From NCBI RefSeq assembly GCF_047345415.1, contig NZ_JBLFEP010000003.1, positions 868,001 through 932,000 of the forward strand: DNA of 64,000 nucleotides, read 5' to 3'. The notes beneath the pieces were generated by a model. The model ran no database searches, had not been told where the DNA came from, and was given only the letters and a program-made list of their open reading frames with translations. A program made the translations under genes and the position numbers. Of the stretch, positions 53,392-63,203 are shown piece by piece. This stretch comes from Maribacter_C sp947494565. Its GTDB lineage: Bacteria > Bacteroidota > Bacteroidia > Flavobacteriales > Flavobacteriaceae. Within the stretch, counting starts at the first letter, position 1; every line of letters begins with the position of its first letter.

Positions 53392-54567
53392 TTAATGCGT
53401 CGAAACGGCTTGTTTTGACCGTACGGTTTGCAGTGCTTGTTCGATATCGGAGATTAAATCCTCAGGCTCTTCGATGCCCACGGAAAAACGGATCAGACCA
53501 TCTTTAATGCCTTGACGCTCCCTTTCTTCAGGCTCCATCAAAGCGTGTGAAGTTTGGGTAGGCGAAAGTACCGTACTTTCAACTCCTGCAAGGCTCATCG
53601 ATGATTTGATCAATTTTAAGGATTTTTGAAAAATAGCAGCATCCAACTCCTCGTTCAATTCGAATGAAAGCATTCCCCCGAACCCATGCATTTGGGTTTT
53701 CGCCAATTGGTGGTCCGGATGCGACGGTAATCCAGGATAATACACCGCTGAGATATCCGAATGGCCATCAAGATATTCGGCCATATGCTGAGCGTTCTCA
53801 TTCTGAGCTTTTACACGTAACCCCATGGTCTTCATACTTCGTTCGAGAAGCCAGACCGTCTGATCGCTTAAACTGCCACCAAAATTCTTTGCCAAGTGGA
53901 AAATACGTTCGATATTCTCCGATGTAGAAGCTACAGCTCCCGCACAAATATCCGAATGACCTCCCATATATTTTGTAGCGCTATGAATCACGATATCGAT
54001 TCCGAAATCAATGGGATTTTGATTTACCGGACTAGCGAAGGTATTATCGATCATTGATACTAACCCGTGGTCCTTTGCAATTTCCGCAACGGCCCTCAAA
54101 TCGGTGATTTTCAATAAGGGATTTGAAGGCGTTTCAATATAGACCACCTTCGTATTCGGTCTAATTTTCGCTTCGAAATCAGAAGGGAGCAGTCCTTCCG
54201 TGAAGGAATAGTCGATTCCGTATTTATCGAACTCCTCGTTTACCAAATTATAGGTGCCTCCGTAAAGTGCGTTTTGTAAGACCACATGGTCACCTGCTTT
54301 TAAGAAGGCCATCAGCGTCGTGCTGACCGCGGCCATACCGCTACCAAAAATCAGGCCTGCCTCGGCATGTTCCAAAGCGGCGACCTTCTTGCTCAATGCC
54401 TCTTGGTTCGGCGTGTTGAAATACCTTGGATATCGCTTGACATCCACATCTTCAAATGCATAGGAAGAACTCATGTACAAAGGCGAAACAGCCCCTTTGA
54501 ACTGTTTGTCCTCCACCTCGCCTACATGCGTACAAATGGTATTCAATCCCTTTTTTTTCTGATTCAT
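53392..54567 (-). CDS. Trans-sulfuration PLP enzyme (cystathionine gamma-synthase or methionine gamma-lyase type)
   Basis: 391 aa. The PLP Schiff-base Lys199 is in IHSATKYMGGHSD; GLIFGSGMAAVST and ETPSNPLLKITDL are the cofactor and substrate blocks, and SLAGVESTVLSPTQTSH is the C-terminal phosphate region. The family converts O-acyl-homoserine to cystathionine or homocysteine, or splits methionine or cystathionine. The exact reaction cannot be told from this sequence. It is the middle gene of MATE, gamma-synthase and bshB1, with a weak -7 box TAACTTTA at 54590-54597. Confidence 0.88.
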   Translation of the reverse strand: MNQKKKGLNTICTHVGEVEDKQFKGAVSPLYMSSSYAFEDVDVKRYPRYFNTPNQEALSKKVAALEHAEAGLIFGSGMAAVSTTLMAFLKAGDHVVLQNALYGGTYNLVNEEFDKYGIDYSFTEGLLPSDFEAKIRPNTKVVYIETPSNPLLKITDLRAVAEIAKDHGLVSMIDNTFASPVNQNPIDFGIDIVIHSATKYMGGHSDICAGAVASTSENIERIFHLAKNFGGSLSDQTVWLLERSMKTMGLRVKAQNENAQHMAEYLDGHSDISAVYYPGLPSHPDHQLAKTQMHGFGGMLSFELNEELDAAIFQKSLKLIKSSMSLAGVESTVLSPTQTSHALMEPEERERQGIKDGLIRFSVGIEEPEDLISDIEQALQTVRSKQAVSTH

Positions 54568-54589
54568 TCGCTTGGGTTTTGATGTGCGT

Positions 54590-54597
54590 TAAAGTTA
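54590..54597 (-). promoter_or_regulatory. Candidate -7 box of the trans-sulfuration gene
   Basis: Minus strand TAACTTTA, one base from TAnnTTTG, 22 bases before the ATG at 54567, in the 40-base gap after the MATE gene. Confidence 0.3.
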
Positions 54598-54607
54598 CTA
54601 AAATCGA

Positions 54608-56017
54608 TTATACTTGTACTCTTTTCCAATTTCCTTTTTTGAACCAAACAATCGAAACAATGGCCAAGAGAACTTCGGCGGCCGTGATAGCCATAAAGAC
54701 GCCCATGGCCCCCAATTCGAAAGTTATGGCGGCCAAATAGGCAAAAGGCAACTGGAACATCCAAAAAGCCATTAAATTGATCTTGGTGGGCGTGCCAGTA
54801 TCCCCTGCTCCATTGAACGCTTGGGTCACTACCATACCATAGGCATAGAAAATATAGCCAATAGCGATGATTTGGAGACAGAGTCCACCATTTTCGATCA
54901 CAACGGGATTATCATTGAACCAGCCTACAAGATCGTGGGCGAAAAACAGGTAGATAATGGAAACCAACCCCATAAAATACGCATTGTATTTTCCTGTTTT
55001 CCATACGGATGTTTCAGCGCGATCTGGTTTTTGGGCTCCTAGATTCTGACCTACCAAAGTTGCCGCCGCGTTACTCATGCCCCATGACGGCATTAACGTA
55101 AATAGCATTATGCGAATCGCGATGGTATAGCCGGCGAGCACTTCACTACCGAATTCGGCCACCATACGCATCAAGAAAACCCAACTGGAGGTACCGATCA
55201 GAAATTGTGCGATGCCCCCTAAGGAAACCTTGATAAGGTTCAGCATGACCTTGACGCGAATAACCATATCCTGCAGCTTGATGTGGATCGCGCTCCATCC
55301 GAAAAACAAAATAGCCAATTGAAAAAGCACCGCGGTCCCTCTGCCGATATTGGTTGCGATTGCTGCACCCATTACCCCGTATTCAGGAATAGGGCCCCAG
55401 CCGAAGATGAAAATAGGGTCTAAAATAATATTCAATCCGTTCGATAAGACCAAAGTCCACATGGCAACGGAAGCATTGCCGGCACCACGAAATATGGCAT
55501 TGATCAAAAAGAGCAAAAGGATGGTAATATTGCCTCCGATCAACAGCTGTGTATATCCGTATCCCTCGGCGATTAAATCGGGTTCTGCCCCCATTAGGGC
55601 CAAAATCTCCTTGGCGAACATAAAGCCCACCACCCCTACTATCAGCGCTACTACAACACCCAAGGCTATTGCCTGAACTGCCGCTTCTTTAGCCCCCTGA
55701 ACATCCTTTTCGCCAATTCTTCTGGCAACTACGGCTGTAGCGGCCATACTAAGACCTATGGCTACAGCATATACCAAGGTGATCACCGATTCGGTCAGGC
55801 CAATTGTAGCTACGGCATTGACACTGACTTGTGAGACATAGGCGATATCGACAATCGCAAAAATAGATTCCATCATCATTTCCAAGATCATGGGAATCGA
55901 AAGCATAAAAATGGCCTTGCGAATACTGCCTGAGGTGAATTCGTTTTCTTTACCGGTTACGGCCTGAATAAAGTATTGGAATAGTTTTTTTATTGTAAGT
56001 GTACTTGATGGTGTCAT
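54608..56017 (-). CDS. MATE-family efflux transporter
   Basis: 469 aa, twelve predicted helices in two six-helix halves, preceded by a soluble N-terminus of about 25 residues (TPSSTLTIKKLFQYFIQ). IRKAIFMLSIPMILEMMMES is the conserved first helix region, and SNAAATLVGQNLGAQKPDRA is the helix 7-8 MATE block. It exports organic cations or drugs against sodium or protons. The ATG at 56017 gives the usual short N-terminal extension. It is the first gene of the minus-strand group with the gamma-synthase and bshB1 genes. Confidence 0.9.
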   Translation of the reverse strand: MTPSSTLTIKKLFQYFIQAVTGKENEFTSGSIRKAIFMLSIPMILEMMMESIFAIVDIAYVSQVSVNAVATIGLTESVITLVYAVAIGLSMAATAVVARRIGEKDVQGAKEAAVQAIALGVVVALIVGVVGFMFAKEILALMGAEPDLIAEGYGYTQLLIGGNITILLLFLINAIFRGAGNASVAMWTLVLSNGLNIILDPIFIFGWGPIPEYGVMGAAIATNIGRGTAVLFQLAILFFGWSAIHIKLQDMVIRVKVMLNLIKVSLGGIAQFLIGTSSWVFLMRMVAEFGSEVLAGYTIAIRIMLFTLMPSWGMSNAAATLVGQNLGAQKPDRAETSVWKTGKYNAYFMGLVSIIYLFFAHDLVGWFNDNPVVIENGGLCLQIIAIGYIFYAYGMVVTQAFNGAGDTGTPTKINLMAFWMFQLPFAYLAAITFELGAMGVFMAITAAEVLLAIVSIVWFKKGNWKRVQV

Positions 56018-56279
56018 TATGAAGTAGAATTATGTGAAAAAAAGAGGAGAAATAATAGCGTCAAAAAAGCAGTCGGTATACCGATTACTTCTGGGTGAGA
56101 TTCCCTATGACATCTATTGAAAACATAATTCTTATAACTTCATGATGTTGCAAAGATGCAGAATTTATTTTAAATCGTAAAAAACCAAGTGACTTTTTAA
56201 CATTGGTTACCATTATCACATTGTCAAGCGTCTATGGCTGTAAACTAGACCCCTATTCAAATGGCTTCAGTAAATACCT

Positions 56280-56287
56280 TATATTTA
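56280..56287 (+). promoter_or_regulatory. Candidate -7 box of the efflux operon
   Basis: TATATTTA, one base from TAnnTTTG, 17 bases before the ATG of the TolC fusion gene at 56305; no clear -33. Confidence 0.35.
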
Positions 56288-56304
56288 AGTGCTAAACTCT
56301 CGAA

Positions 56305-58647
56305 ATGAAAAAATTTGTTATCCTTCTTTTTTTCACCGCCACTTTCCTTTCTTTTTCGCAGTCGAAACAGACCTACACTATCGGAATACTCGTCGATTTT
56401 CAAAATGACGAGACCAAAGGGCTCTTGGATAAGCTTAAAATTGAAGTACGTAGTGTGGTTGGAGAAGACGCCATCCTCGATTTTTCTGACGAGAATATTT
56501 TAGTCAATGGCTATAACGAGCAGCTGGCCCAAATGCATTATGAACAGCTACTTGCCAATGAAACAGACATCATTTTGGCTTTTGGTCCTACTAATAATCA
56601 GATTATCGGAAAACAAAAATCACATGCCAAACCCACAATTCTTTTTGGCGCGGTCAACCGCGACTTAAGCGACATTGACTTTGATAAAAACACGAGTGAC
56701 ACGGAGAATTTTACATATCTGATAGAATCGGAATCGTACAATGACGACCTCAAAAAATTCAAGGAACTTACCAATTTCAAAAAAATAGGCATAGCCATTG
56801 AAGCTGGGCTTGATCAAATCCTTCCACTGAATGAGACCTTTGAAAAAGAAGTGACGGCATTGGACGCGGAGTACAAATTGATACCATTTACGACGGTCAG
56901 TGATATTACTTCAAATCTAGAGGGGCTAGATGCCTTGTACATGGCAGGAGGTTTTTTTTTGAAGGAAGCGCAAGTCGAGCAATTGGCTCAGTCTTTTATC
57001 AAGGCTAGACTTCCCTCCTTCACCGTCAACGGTCCAGATCACGTACGGGAAGGTATCATGGCCACCAATCAATCCGATGAGAATCTAGATCAATTTTTTC
57101 GGCGAATTGCGCTCACTATTGAAGCTTATATCAATGGTACCCCACTTGCCGAACTACCGGTCTACATTGACTATACACCAAGACTTACGATCAACTACAA
57201 TACTGCGGAGGTTGTCGGGGTTCCAATCAAGTACAGTCTAATCGCACAAACCGATTTTGTCGGAGATTTTAAAAATGCCATCTCGGAAAGGGAGTATACC
57301 TTATTGACGGCTATTGACCAAGCGTTACAGAAAAACCTTAATTTCAAGGCAAGCGAAAAGGACGTTGCACTCAGTTCACAAGATGTTAAAACAGCAAAAA
57401 GCAACTATCTACCCTCATTGACGGCCTCGACGACAGGCACTTACATCGACCCTGATTTGGCCGCAGTAAGCAACGGTCAAAATCCAGAGTTCTCAACCGC
57501 AGGGAATATTACACTACAGCAAACTCTATTTTCGGAAGCGGCCAACGCCAATATTGTCATCCAAAAGAATTTACAGAAAGCCCAAGAAGAGGTATTCAAT
57601 GCCGCGGAGTTAGATTTGATTTTTGATGTGTCAAACGCTTTTTTCAACGCCTTGATCTTAAAGGCGAATGCTCAAATTCAGATTCAAAATTTAGATTTGA
57701 CAAAAAGGAACCTTCAAATAGCGCAACAAAACTATGAGGCCGGGGCGGCCGGAAAATCCGACTTGTTGCGTTTTCGAAGTCAACTGGCTCAAAACACACA
57801 AGCCATGGTAGAAGCCATTAACCAATTGGAACAGGGGTTTGTCAACCTTAATCAAGTCTTAAACAACCCGGTCAACATGGAGGTCGATTTAGAGGATACT
57901 CAATTGAACGAAGGAATTTTTAAAAGGTACAACTACGACGAATTGACCAAAAGGTTGGACGACCCTTCACTGCGGGAGCCATTTATTGATTTTTTGGTGG
58001 AGGAGGCCTATAGAAATTCTCCTGAATTAAAGTCTCTTGGATATAACCTCAATGCCACAGAGCGGAACATACGCTTGAATAGTTTTGGTCGCTTGCTGCC
58101 TACCTTGGGCTTGCAGGGGCAGTACAATCATACGTTTAATAGATCCGGCGCCGGAAGTATAGCTCCCCAAGAGTTCCCCATATTGGACAACAACTACAAT
58201 GTCGGTGTGAGTTTGTCCATTCCGATCATCAATCAAAATCAAACCAACATCAATCGACAAACGGCCATTATACAAAGAGAACAACTGCAAATCAATCAGG
58301 AAAATACCGAACTCGCTATCTCTTCTAACATAAGAAGTGCAGTACTCAGTCTCGTGAATCAAGTTTCGAATATTCAGCTTTCCAAGATTTCCGAAGAAAC
58401 AGCCGCAGAAGCACTTGAACTCACTCAGGCCTCTTATGCCAATGGAGCCGTGAACATTGTTCAACTGTTAGATGCGCAGAACAACTATCTAAATGCCCAG
58501 CTGGCCAGTACTACGGCTAACTACAACTTTCTGATCAGTGGGTTGCAGTTAGAACGATTTATGGGCTATTACTTTTTGCTCAACTCAGAAGAAAAAAATG
58601 AGGAATTCAGACAACGCTTTTTTGAATTCCTTGACAATAGAAATTAA
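56305..58647 (+). CDS. TolC-family outer-membrane factor with N-terminal ABC substrate-binding-like domain
   Basis: 780 aa, about 350 longer than an ordinary TolC. The signal peptide is residues 1-19. Residues about 22-310 follow the ABC_sub_bind (TrpX-like) pattern: QTYTIGILVDFQNDETKG, DIILAFGPTNNQIIGKQKSH, TILFGAVNRDLSDID and LDALYMAGGFFLKEAQ. From about 330 the OMF part has two helical and barrel repeats, with typical LDLIFDVSNAFFNALILKAN, NYEAGAAGKSDLLRFRSQLA and ASYANGAVNIVQLLDAQNNYL. It is the first gene of the RND operon, and the extra domain may gate or feed the pump. Confidence 0.85.
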   Translation: MKKFVILLFFTATFLSFSQSKQTYTIGILVDFQNDETKGLLDKLKIEVRSVVGEDAILDFSDENILVNGYNEQLAQMHYEQLLANETDIILAFGPTNNQIIGKQKSHAKPTILFGAVNRDLSDIDFDKNTSDTENFTYLIESESYNDDLKKFKELTNFKKIGIAIEAGLDQILPLNETFEKEVTALDAEYKLIPFTTVSDITSNLEGLDALYMAGGFFLKEAQVEQLAQSFIKARLPSFTVNGPDHVREGIMATNQSDENLDQFFRRIALTIEAYINGTPLAELPVYIDYTPRLTINYNTAEVVGVPIKYSLIAQTDFVGDFKNAISEREYTLLTAIDQALQKNLNFKASEKDVALSSQDVKTAKSNYLPSLTASTTGTYIDPDLAAVSNGQNPEFSTAGNITLQQTLFSEAANANIVIQKNLQKAQEEVFNAAELDLIFDVSNAFFNALILKANAQIQIQNLDLTKRNLQIAQQNYEAGAAGKSDLLRFRSQLAQNTQAMVEAINQLEQGFVNLNQVLNNPVNMEVDLEDTQLNEGIFKRYNYDELTKRLDDPSLREPFIDFLVEEAYRNSPELKSLGYNLNATERNIRLNSFGRLLPTLGLQGQYNHTFNRSGAGSIAPQEFPILDNNYNVGVSLSIPIINQNQTNINRQTAIIQREQLQINQENTELAISSNIRSAVLSLVNQVSNIQLSKISEETAAEALELTQASYANGAVNIVQLLDAQNNYLNAQLASTTANYNFLISGLQLERFMGYYFLLNSEEKNEEFRQRFFEFLDNRN

Positions 58648-58669
58648 CACTACCTAAATACACGTTAAA

Positions 58670-59755
58670 ATGAAACATAATATTAAAACCATTCTATCGG
58701 CCCTACTACTGATAATCGCCTGGTCTTGTGGTGAAGAAAAAAAGCAGGTCGAAAAGTTCGTCCGGCCCGTTAAGTACCAAGTAGTAGGTTTCTTAGGCGG
58801 TGAAAAAGTACGCACTTTCAGTGGTACGGCTCAAACCGAAAAAATCATCAAACTAAGTTTTCGAAACAATGGAATCATCACCGAGTTCAATATCAAGTTG
58901 GGGCAAAAGGTCAGCAAGGGAGATCTTATGGCCAAATTGGATAATGTGCAAGCACGACTGGCCTATGAACAATCATTGACCGATTTGAACAGTGCGGCTT
59001 CGCAAATGAATACCGCCAAACTCAGTTTAAACCGTGTTCGCTCCCTTTATGAAAAAGGAAGTTCAGCACTCAGTGACTTTGAGGCGGCCAAAAATTCCTA
59101 TAAAACAGCCCAAGAAAGTTATGAATCCGCAAAGCGAGGCGTGGCCATCAGGCAAGACCAAATTCGCTACGGATACTTGTATGCTCCTGAAGACGGTATC
59201 ATTGCGGCCATCAATACAGAAATTGATGAAAACGTAAGTTCAGGTCAGACCGTCGCAACGCTCAATGCCGGTACCGATATGGAGATTGCCCTAGGTATAC
59301 CTGAAAGTGTCATCAATGCCGTGAAGGTCGGTATGCAAGTGAATGTTGCCTTTGCCTCTCTCCCCGATAAAACATTTAAAGCGACCGTTACCGAAGCAGC
59401 CCCAGCGGTAGATGCGAACACCGCAACCTATCCCGTAACAGTTGCCGTCATAAGTCCGTCAGAAGAGATAAAAAGTGGAATGGCCGCTGGTGTGACGTTT
59501 GATTTTGGTGACAACAAAACCACTAAAAAAGAACTCGTTGTTCCGGCACATGCAGTTGGCGAAGATAGTGAAGGACGTTTTGTTTACGTTATTAATGAAG
59601 CGGAAAACCAGACCAACGTAAGCAAACAAAAAATAACTATCGGAGTGCTCACTTCAGAAGGGTTTGAAATCAAATCGGGTTTGTCAGTAGGACAAAAAAT
59701 CGCCACAGCAGGACTACAGACACTGCTCGACGGTCAAGAAGTGCGGCTGCAGTGA
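58670..59755 (+). CDS. RND efflux periplasmic adaptor (membrane-fusion lipoprotein)
   Basis: 361 aa. The signal ends LLLIIAWSC (Cys20), so it is a lipoprotein adaptor. The lipoyl/barrel-sandwich halves are seen as GIITEFNIKLGQKVSKGDLM and GYLYAPEDGIIAAINTEIDE, around a helical hairpin of about 45 residues (SLNRVRSLYEKGSSALSDFE). The beta-barrel and membrane-proximal domains follow (AALNAGTDMEIALGIPES region onward, and KITIGVLTSEGFEIKSGLSV). It joins the TolC fusion and the RND permease; spacing is 22 bases upstream and 57 downstream. Confidence 0.94.
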   Translation: MKHNIKTILSALLLIIAWSCGEEKKQVEKFVRPVKYQVVGFLGGEKVRTFSGTAQTEKIIKLSFRNNGIITEFNIKLGQKVSKGDLMAKLDNVQARLAYEQSLTDLNSAASQMNTAKLSLNRVRSLYEKGSSALSDFEAAKNSYKTAQESYESAKRGVAIRQDQIRYGYLYAPEDGIIAAINTEIDENVSSGQTVATLNAGTDMEIALGIPESVINAVKVGMQVNVAFASLPDKTFKATVTEAAPAVDANTATYPVTVAVISPSEEIKSGMAAGVTFDFGDNKTTKKELVVPAHAVGEDSEGRFVYVINEAENQTNVSKQKITIGVLTSEGFEIKSGLSVGQKIATAGLQTLLDGQEVRLQ

Positions 59756-59812
59756 TTCCATTTCCCATGAGATTTCATAAAATTTGAATGCTAAATAACG
59801 ACAACCAACAAC

Positions 59813-62800
59813 ATGAACCTAGCGAAATTTTCCATTGAAAAGAACAGAATAACATTCATGGTATTGGCTACCATTATCTTGCTGGGGCTCGCAACCTACT
59901 CTTCCCTGTCACGAGATAGCATGCCTCCATATACCGTTAGGGTGGCCAGCGTGGTTTCCAGTTTTCCAGGTGCCAGTCCCGAGCGCGTCGAGCAGTTGGT
60001 ATCGGACAAAATCGAGAAAGTTGCTCAAGAATTGCCAGAGCTCAAAGAAGTGACCAGTACTTCCAGAACAGGGCTGTCAATAGTTATGGTCACTTTGAAA
60101 GATGAGGTTCGAAAAGAAAAAATGCAAGCCGTTTGGGATCGACTAAGAAGAAAATTGAACGGTATTCAAGGGCTTCCCCAAGGAGTGAAGCCGAATCTCA
60201 ACGATGATGGTGTCGGTGATGTTTATGGCATTGTGGTAGGGCTTATATCAGACGGGTTTTCATATGCCGAAATGAAGGAATACGCTGATGATATTAAAGA
60301 TGATCTAATAAAACTACCCGATGCCGCCAAAGTAGAAATCGGTGGTGAACAGGAAGAACGAGTTTTCGTAGAATTCGACAATGCCCGGTTAAGGGAATAT
60401 GGGCTATCGGCTTCCAAACTTCAACAAAGTATTTCAGCGACCAATATACTAAATTCAGGAGGACAGGTGAATGTTGGGGACGAACGCATTATTCTGGAGC
60501 CAACGGGCAACTTCAATAGTGTGGATGATATTCGCGAAATGCTTATTTCAGTAGGTAGTAATCAGAGTACGCAATTGGTTAAACTAGGTGATATTACTAC
60601 CGTCAAGAAAGGGTATATCGATCCCCCGACACAGAAGGTTCGAGTGAATGGCATGGATGCCATTTCATTACATGTGAACCTTAAGGAAAATGCTAACGTC
60701 ATTGCGTTGGGCGAATCGGTAAATCAGGTACTCGCGAAATGGCGTGAACGACTTCCCATAGGTCTAGAATTAATCCGGATTTCTTCCTTGGATACTTACA
60801 TTGATGTTAAAGTACAGGATTTCATCGGCAATTTATTGCAATCTATTGGAATCGTATTGTTGGTCATGCTCATCTTTTTGGGTTTCCGAACAGGTTTTGT
60901 CATTGCCAGTTTGATTCCAATCGTGACCATTATGACCCTAATGATCATGGGCATGATGAATATTGGTCTGAATCAGGTCACCTTAGCCGCCCTCATCATG
61001 GCATTGGGGATGCTGGTTGATAACGCAATCGTTGTTGCCGAAACGATTATGGTAAAAATGGAGCAGGGTACTAAGTCAAAAACGGCAGCTATCGAAGCCT
61101 TTTCCGAACTATGGATGCCGTTACTCATTTCTACCCTAACTACCTCAGCCGCCTTTCTCGCCTTTTATCTATCTCCAACCACCATGGGAGATATTGTAGG
61201 TCCCATCTTTGTCGTGATTACGATCGCCCTTATGTCCTCGTGGGTTATCGCCCTCACGGTCATTACCATGTTTTGCTACCTTTTCTTGAGAGTAAAGCCA
61301 AAGGAAGAACGGAAACCGAGCTTTATCGATAGAACTATCTCAATATTAAAAGGCTATTACAAGAATTTGATTTTGATAGCTTTAAGGAACAAATGGAAAG
61401 TTATTATCGGAATTTTTGCGGCATTTTTTGCTTCCATTTTTGGATTCGGATATATTCCTTTCATCTTCTTTCCTGATAGTGATCGCAATATGATTACCGT
61501 AGATATCAATCTACCCCAGGGGAACAAAATAGAACGTACCACCTCAGTAGTCAAAGGTCTCGAACAATATATGACCGATTCGTTAAAAACCAATGAAGCA
61601 CGTACCATGGGTATTGTCGATTGGTCATCTTACATTGGTGAAGGACCTGAATCCTACGATTTGGGGTATTCTCCCGATGAGGCCAATTCAAACTATGCCC
61701 ATATTTTAGTCAACACCTCATCCTTTAATGAAAATAATGCAATGATTTCCAAATTGGATAAATTCGCATTCAATAACTTTCCAAATGCCGATATTAAGGT
61801 AGGTCCCCTTGGTGCAGGTGGCGGTGGGGTACCCATAGAAATAAAGGTTTCAGGAAGTAGCCCCGATGAACTTTCCAAAATTGCGGAAAAGATAAAATTG
61901 CGTTTGTCTCAAATCAATGGCACAAAGAACGTCAAGGATGATTGGGGACCAAAGAGCAAGAAATTCTTAATAGAAATCGATCAAAATCGAGCGCAGACTG
62001 CCGGTATCACAAGTCAAGATATTGCTACCTCATTGGAGACCGTGCTCGATGGTTTTCAAACAGGGGAATATCGGGAGGACGATAAATCGATACCGATAGT
62101 AATGCGCAGTGATACCAATCAGCAACAATCTCTTGGTGCCTTGGAGACCTTGAACATTTACGCACAGGCCTCAGGACGAAGTGTTCCTTTGTTGCAGGTC
62201 GCTTCTATACTACCCCAATGGCAGTATTCCAAAATCAAGCGCCTCGATTTACGTCGTACCATCAATGTTAAAAGTGAACTTCGTGAAGGTGCCAATGCCT
62301 CTGCAATCACATCTGAAATTACGCCATGGTTGAACGAGCAATTACAAACGTGGCCCCAAGGATATTTTTACGAATTCGGCGGAGATGCCAAAAGTTCCGA
62401 GGAAAGTATGGGATCTGTTATCGGCTACTTACCAATTTCAGCCTTCATCATTGTGTTATTATTGATTATTCAATTCAACTCCGTAAGGAAAATGGCCATG
62501 GTAGTATTAACCATTCCGTTAGGGATAATCGGAGTTGTCGTGGGGTTGTTGACTTTTCAAGAAGCATTCGGGTTCATGCCCTTTCTTGGAGTCATATCAC
62601 TGGCCGGTATCGTAATCAATAACGCCATTGTATTGATCGATCGTATGGAAGTAGAACAAAAGGATTTGGGGCGTGCAGAGAACGATGCGGTCATTTCCGC
62701 TTGCCTCCAACGCTTTCGCCCGATTTTATTAGCCACGTTCACTACCGTGTTAGGGCTGATTCCACTTTATTTAAGTGGCGGTGAAATGTGGGAAGGTATG

Positions 62801-62932
62801 GCGGTAAGTATTATGGTCGGCCTACTTTTTGGAACTGTTATCACATTACTTTTCATTCCAGCACTTTATAGTGTGCTCTACAAGCTGAACTATAAAGATT
62901 ATACCTTTAACGAGGCCTTACTGGAAGACTGA
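59813..62932 (+). CDS. RND-family efflux permease
   Basis: 1039 aa, the standard length for AcrB/MexB-like pumps. Two repeats each hold one N-terminal helix, a large periplasmic porter loop and five further helices. The proton-relay region in TM4 is visible as LAALIMALGMLVDNAIVVAE, with the two Asp in LVDN replaced partly (GMLVDNAIV), and FRPILLATFTTVLGLIPL closes TM11-12. The N-terminus IEKNRITFMVLATIILLGLA and SFPGASPERVEQLVSDKIE are usual. Substrate is unknown. Completes the tripartite pump. Confidence 0.93.
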   Translation: MNLAKFSIEKNRITFMVLATIILLGLATYSSLSRDSMPPYTVRVASVVSSFPGASPERVEQLVSDKIEKVAQELPELKEVTSTSRTGLSIVMVTLKDEVRKEKMQAVWDRLRRKLNGIQGLPQGVKPNLNDDGVGDVYGIVVGLISDGFSYAEMKEYADDIKDDLIKLPDAAKVEIGGEQEERVFVEFDNARLREYGLSASKLQQSISATNILNSGGQVNVGDERIILEPTGNFNSVDDIREMLISVGSNQSTQLVKLGDITTVKKGYIDPPTQKVRVNGMDAISLHVNLKENANVIALGESVNQVLAKWRERLPIGLELIRISSLDTYIDVKVQDFIGNLLQSIGIVLLVMLIFLGFRTGFVIASLIPIVTIMTLMIMGMMNIGLNQVTLAALIMALGMLVDNAIVVAETIMVKMEQGTKSKTAAIEAFSELWMPLLISTLTTSAAFLAFYLSPTTMGDIVGPIFVVITIALMSSWVIALTVITMFCYLFLRVKPKEERKPSFIDRTISILKGYYKNLILIALRNKWKVIIGIFAAFFASIFGFGYIPFIFFPDSDRNMITVDINLPQGNKIERTTSVVKGLEQYMTDSLKTNEARTMGIVDWSSYIGEGPESYDLGYSPDEANSNYAHILVNTSSFNENNAMISKLDKFAFNNFPNADIKVGPLGAGGGGVPIEIKVSGSSPDELSKIAEKIKLRLSQINGTKNVKDDWGPKSKKFLIEIDQNRAQTAGITSQDIATSLETVLDGFQTGEYREDDKSIPIVMRSDTNQQQSLGALETLNIYAQASGRSVPLLQVASILPQWQYSKIKRLDLRRTINVKSELREGANASAITSEITPWLNEQLQTWPQGYFYEFGGDAKSSEESMGSVIGYLPISAFIIVLLLIIQFNSVRKMAMVVLTIPLGIIGVVVGLLTFQEAFGFMPFLGVISLAGIVINNAIVLIDRMEVEQKDLGRAENDAVISACLQRFRPILLATFTTVLGLIPLYLSGGEMWEGMAVSIMVGLLFGTVITLLFIPALYSVLYKLNYKDYTFNEALLED

Positions 62933-62942
62933 TTTTTAGTCT

Positions 62943-63203
62943 ATGAAACAAGGACCTAAACAATTCTTGACGGTACGCTGGCCATTAATGTCTTTTTGGT
63001 CAAATGCATTAGGTATTTTTAGGCAATACGCCTTGGGGCCAATGAAGATATTCAAGTGTAACTCATACGATGTACGCATAATACCATCGAAAGGACGGTT
63101 TAAGAACTTGGTTGGGGGATTCACCATCATCCAAATCGTTTGGTATTGTGAGCTTATAGGGAAGGAGCAAGAAATCAATATATATACTTTGACAGTAGCA
63201 TGA
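62943..63203 (+). CDS. Small unrecognised ORF between the pump and the channel
   Basis: 86 aa, starting 10 bases after the RND permease stop and overlapping the channel start by four bases (ATGA at 63200-63203). Such spacing fits a translated operon member. The sequence is basic and rich in aromatic residues (MKQGPKQFLTVRWPLMSFWS, ILIGKEQEIN-like end), with no signal peptide. I do not recognise it. It could be a small soluble subunit, or a chance frame. A minus-strand frame of similar length overlaps it and was rejected. Confidence 0.35.
   Translation: MKQGPKQFLTVRWPLMSFWSNALGIFRQYALGPMKIFKCNSYDVRIIPSKGRFKNLVGGFTIIQIVWYCELIGKEQEINIYTLTVA

Noticed and set aside
54568..54607. Possible SAM riboswitch before the trans-sulfuration gene
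   Set aside because: The gap is only 40 bases, too short for a SAM-I or SAM-II aptamer with a control stem.
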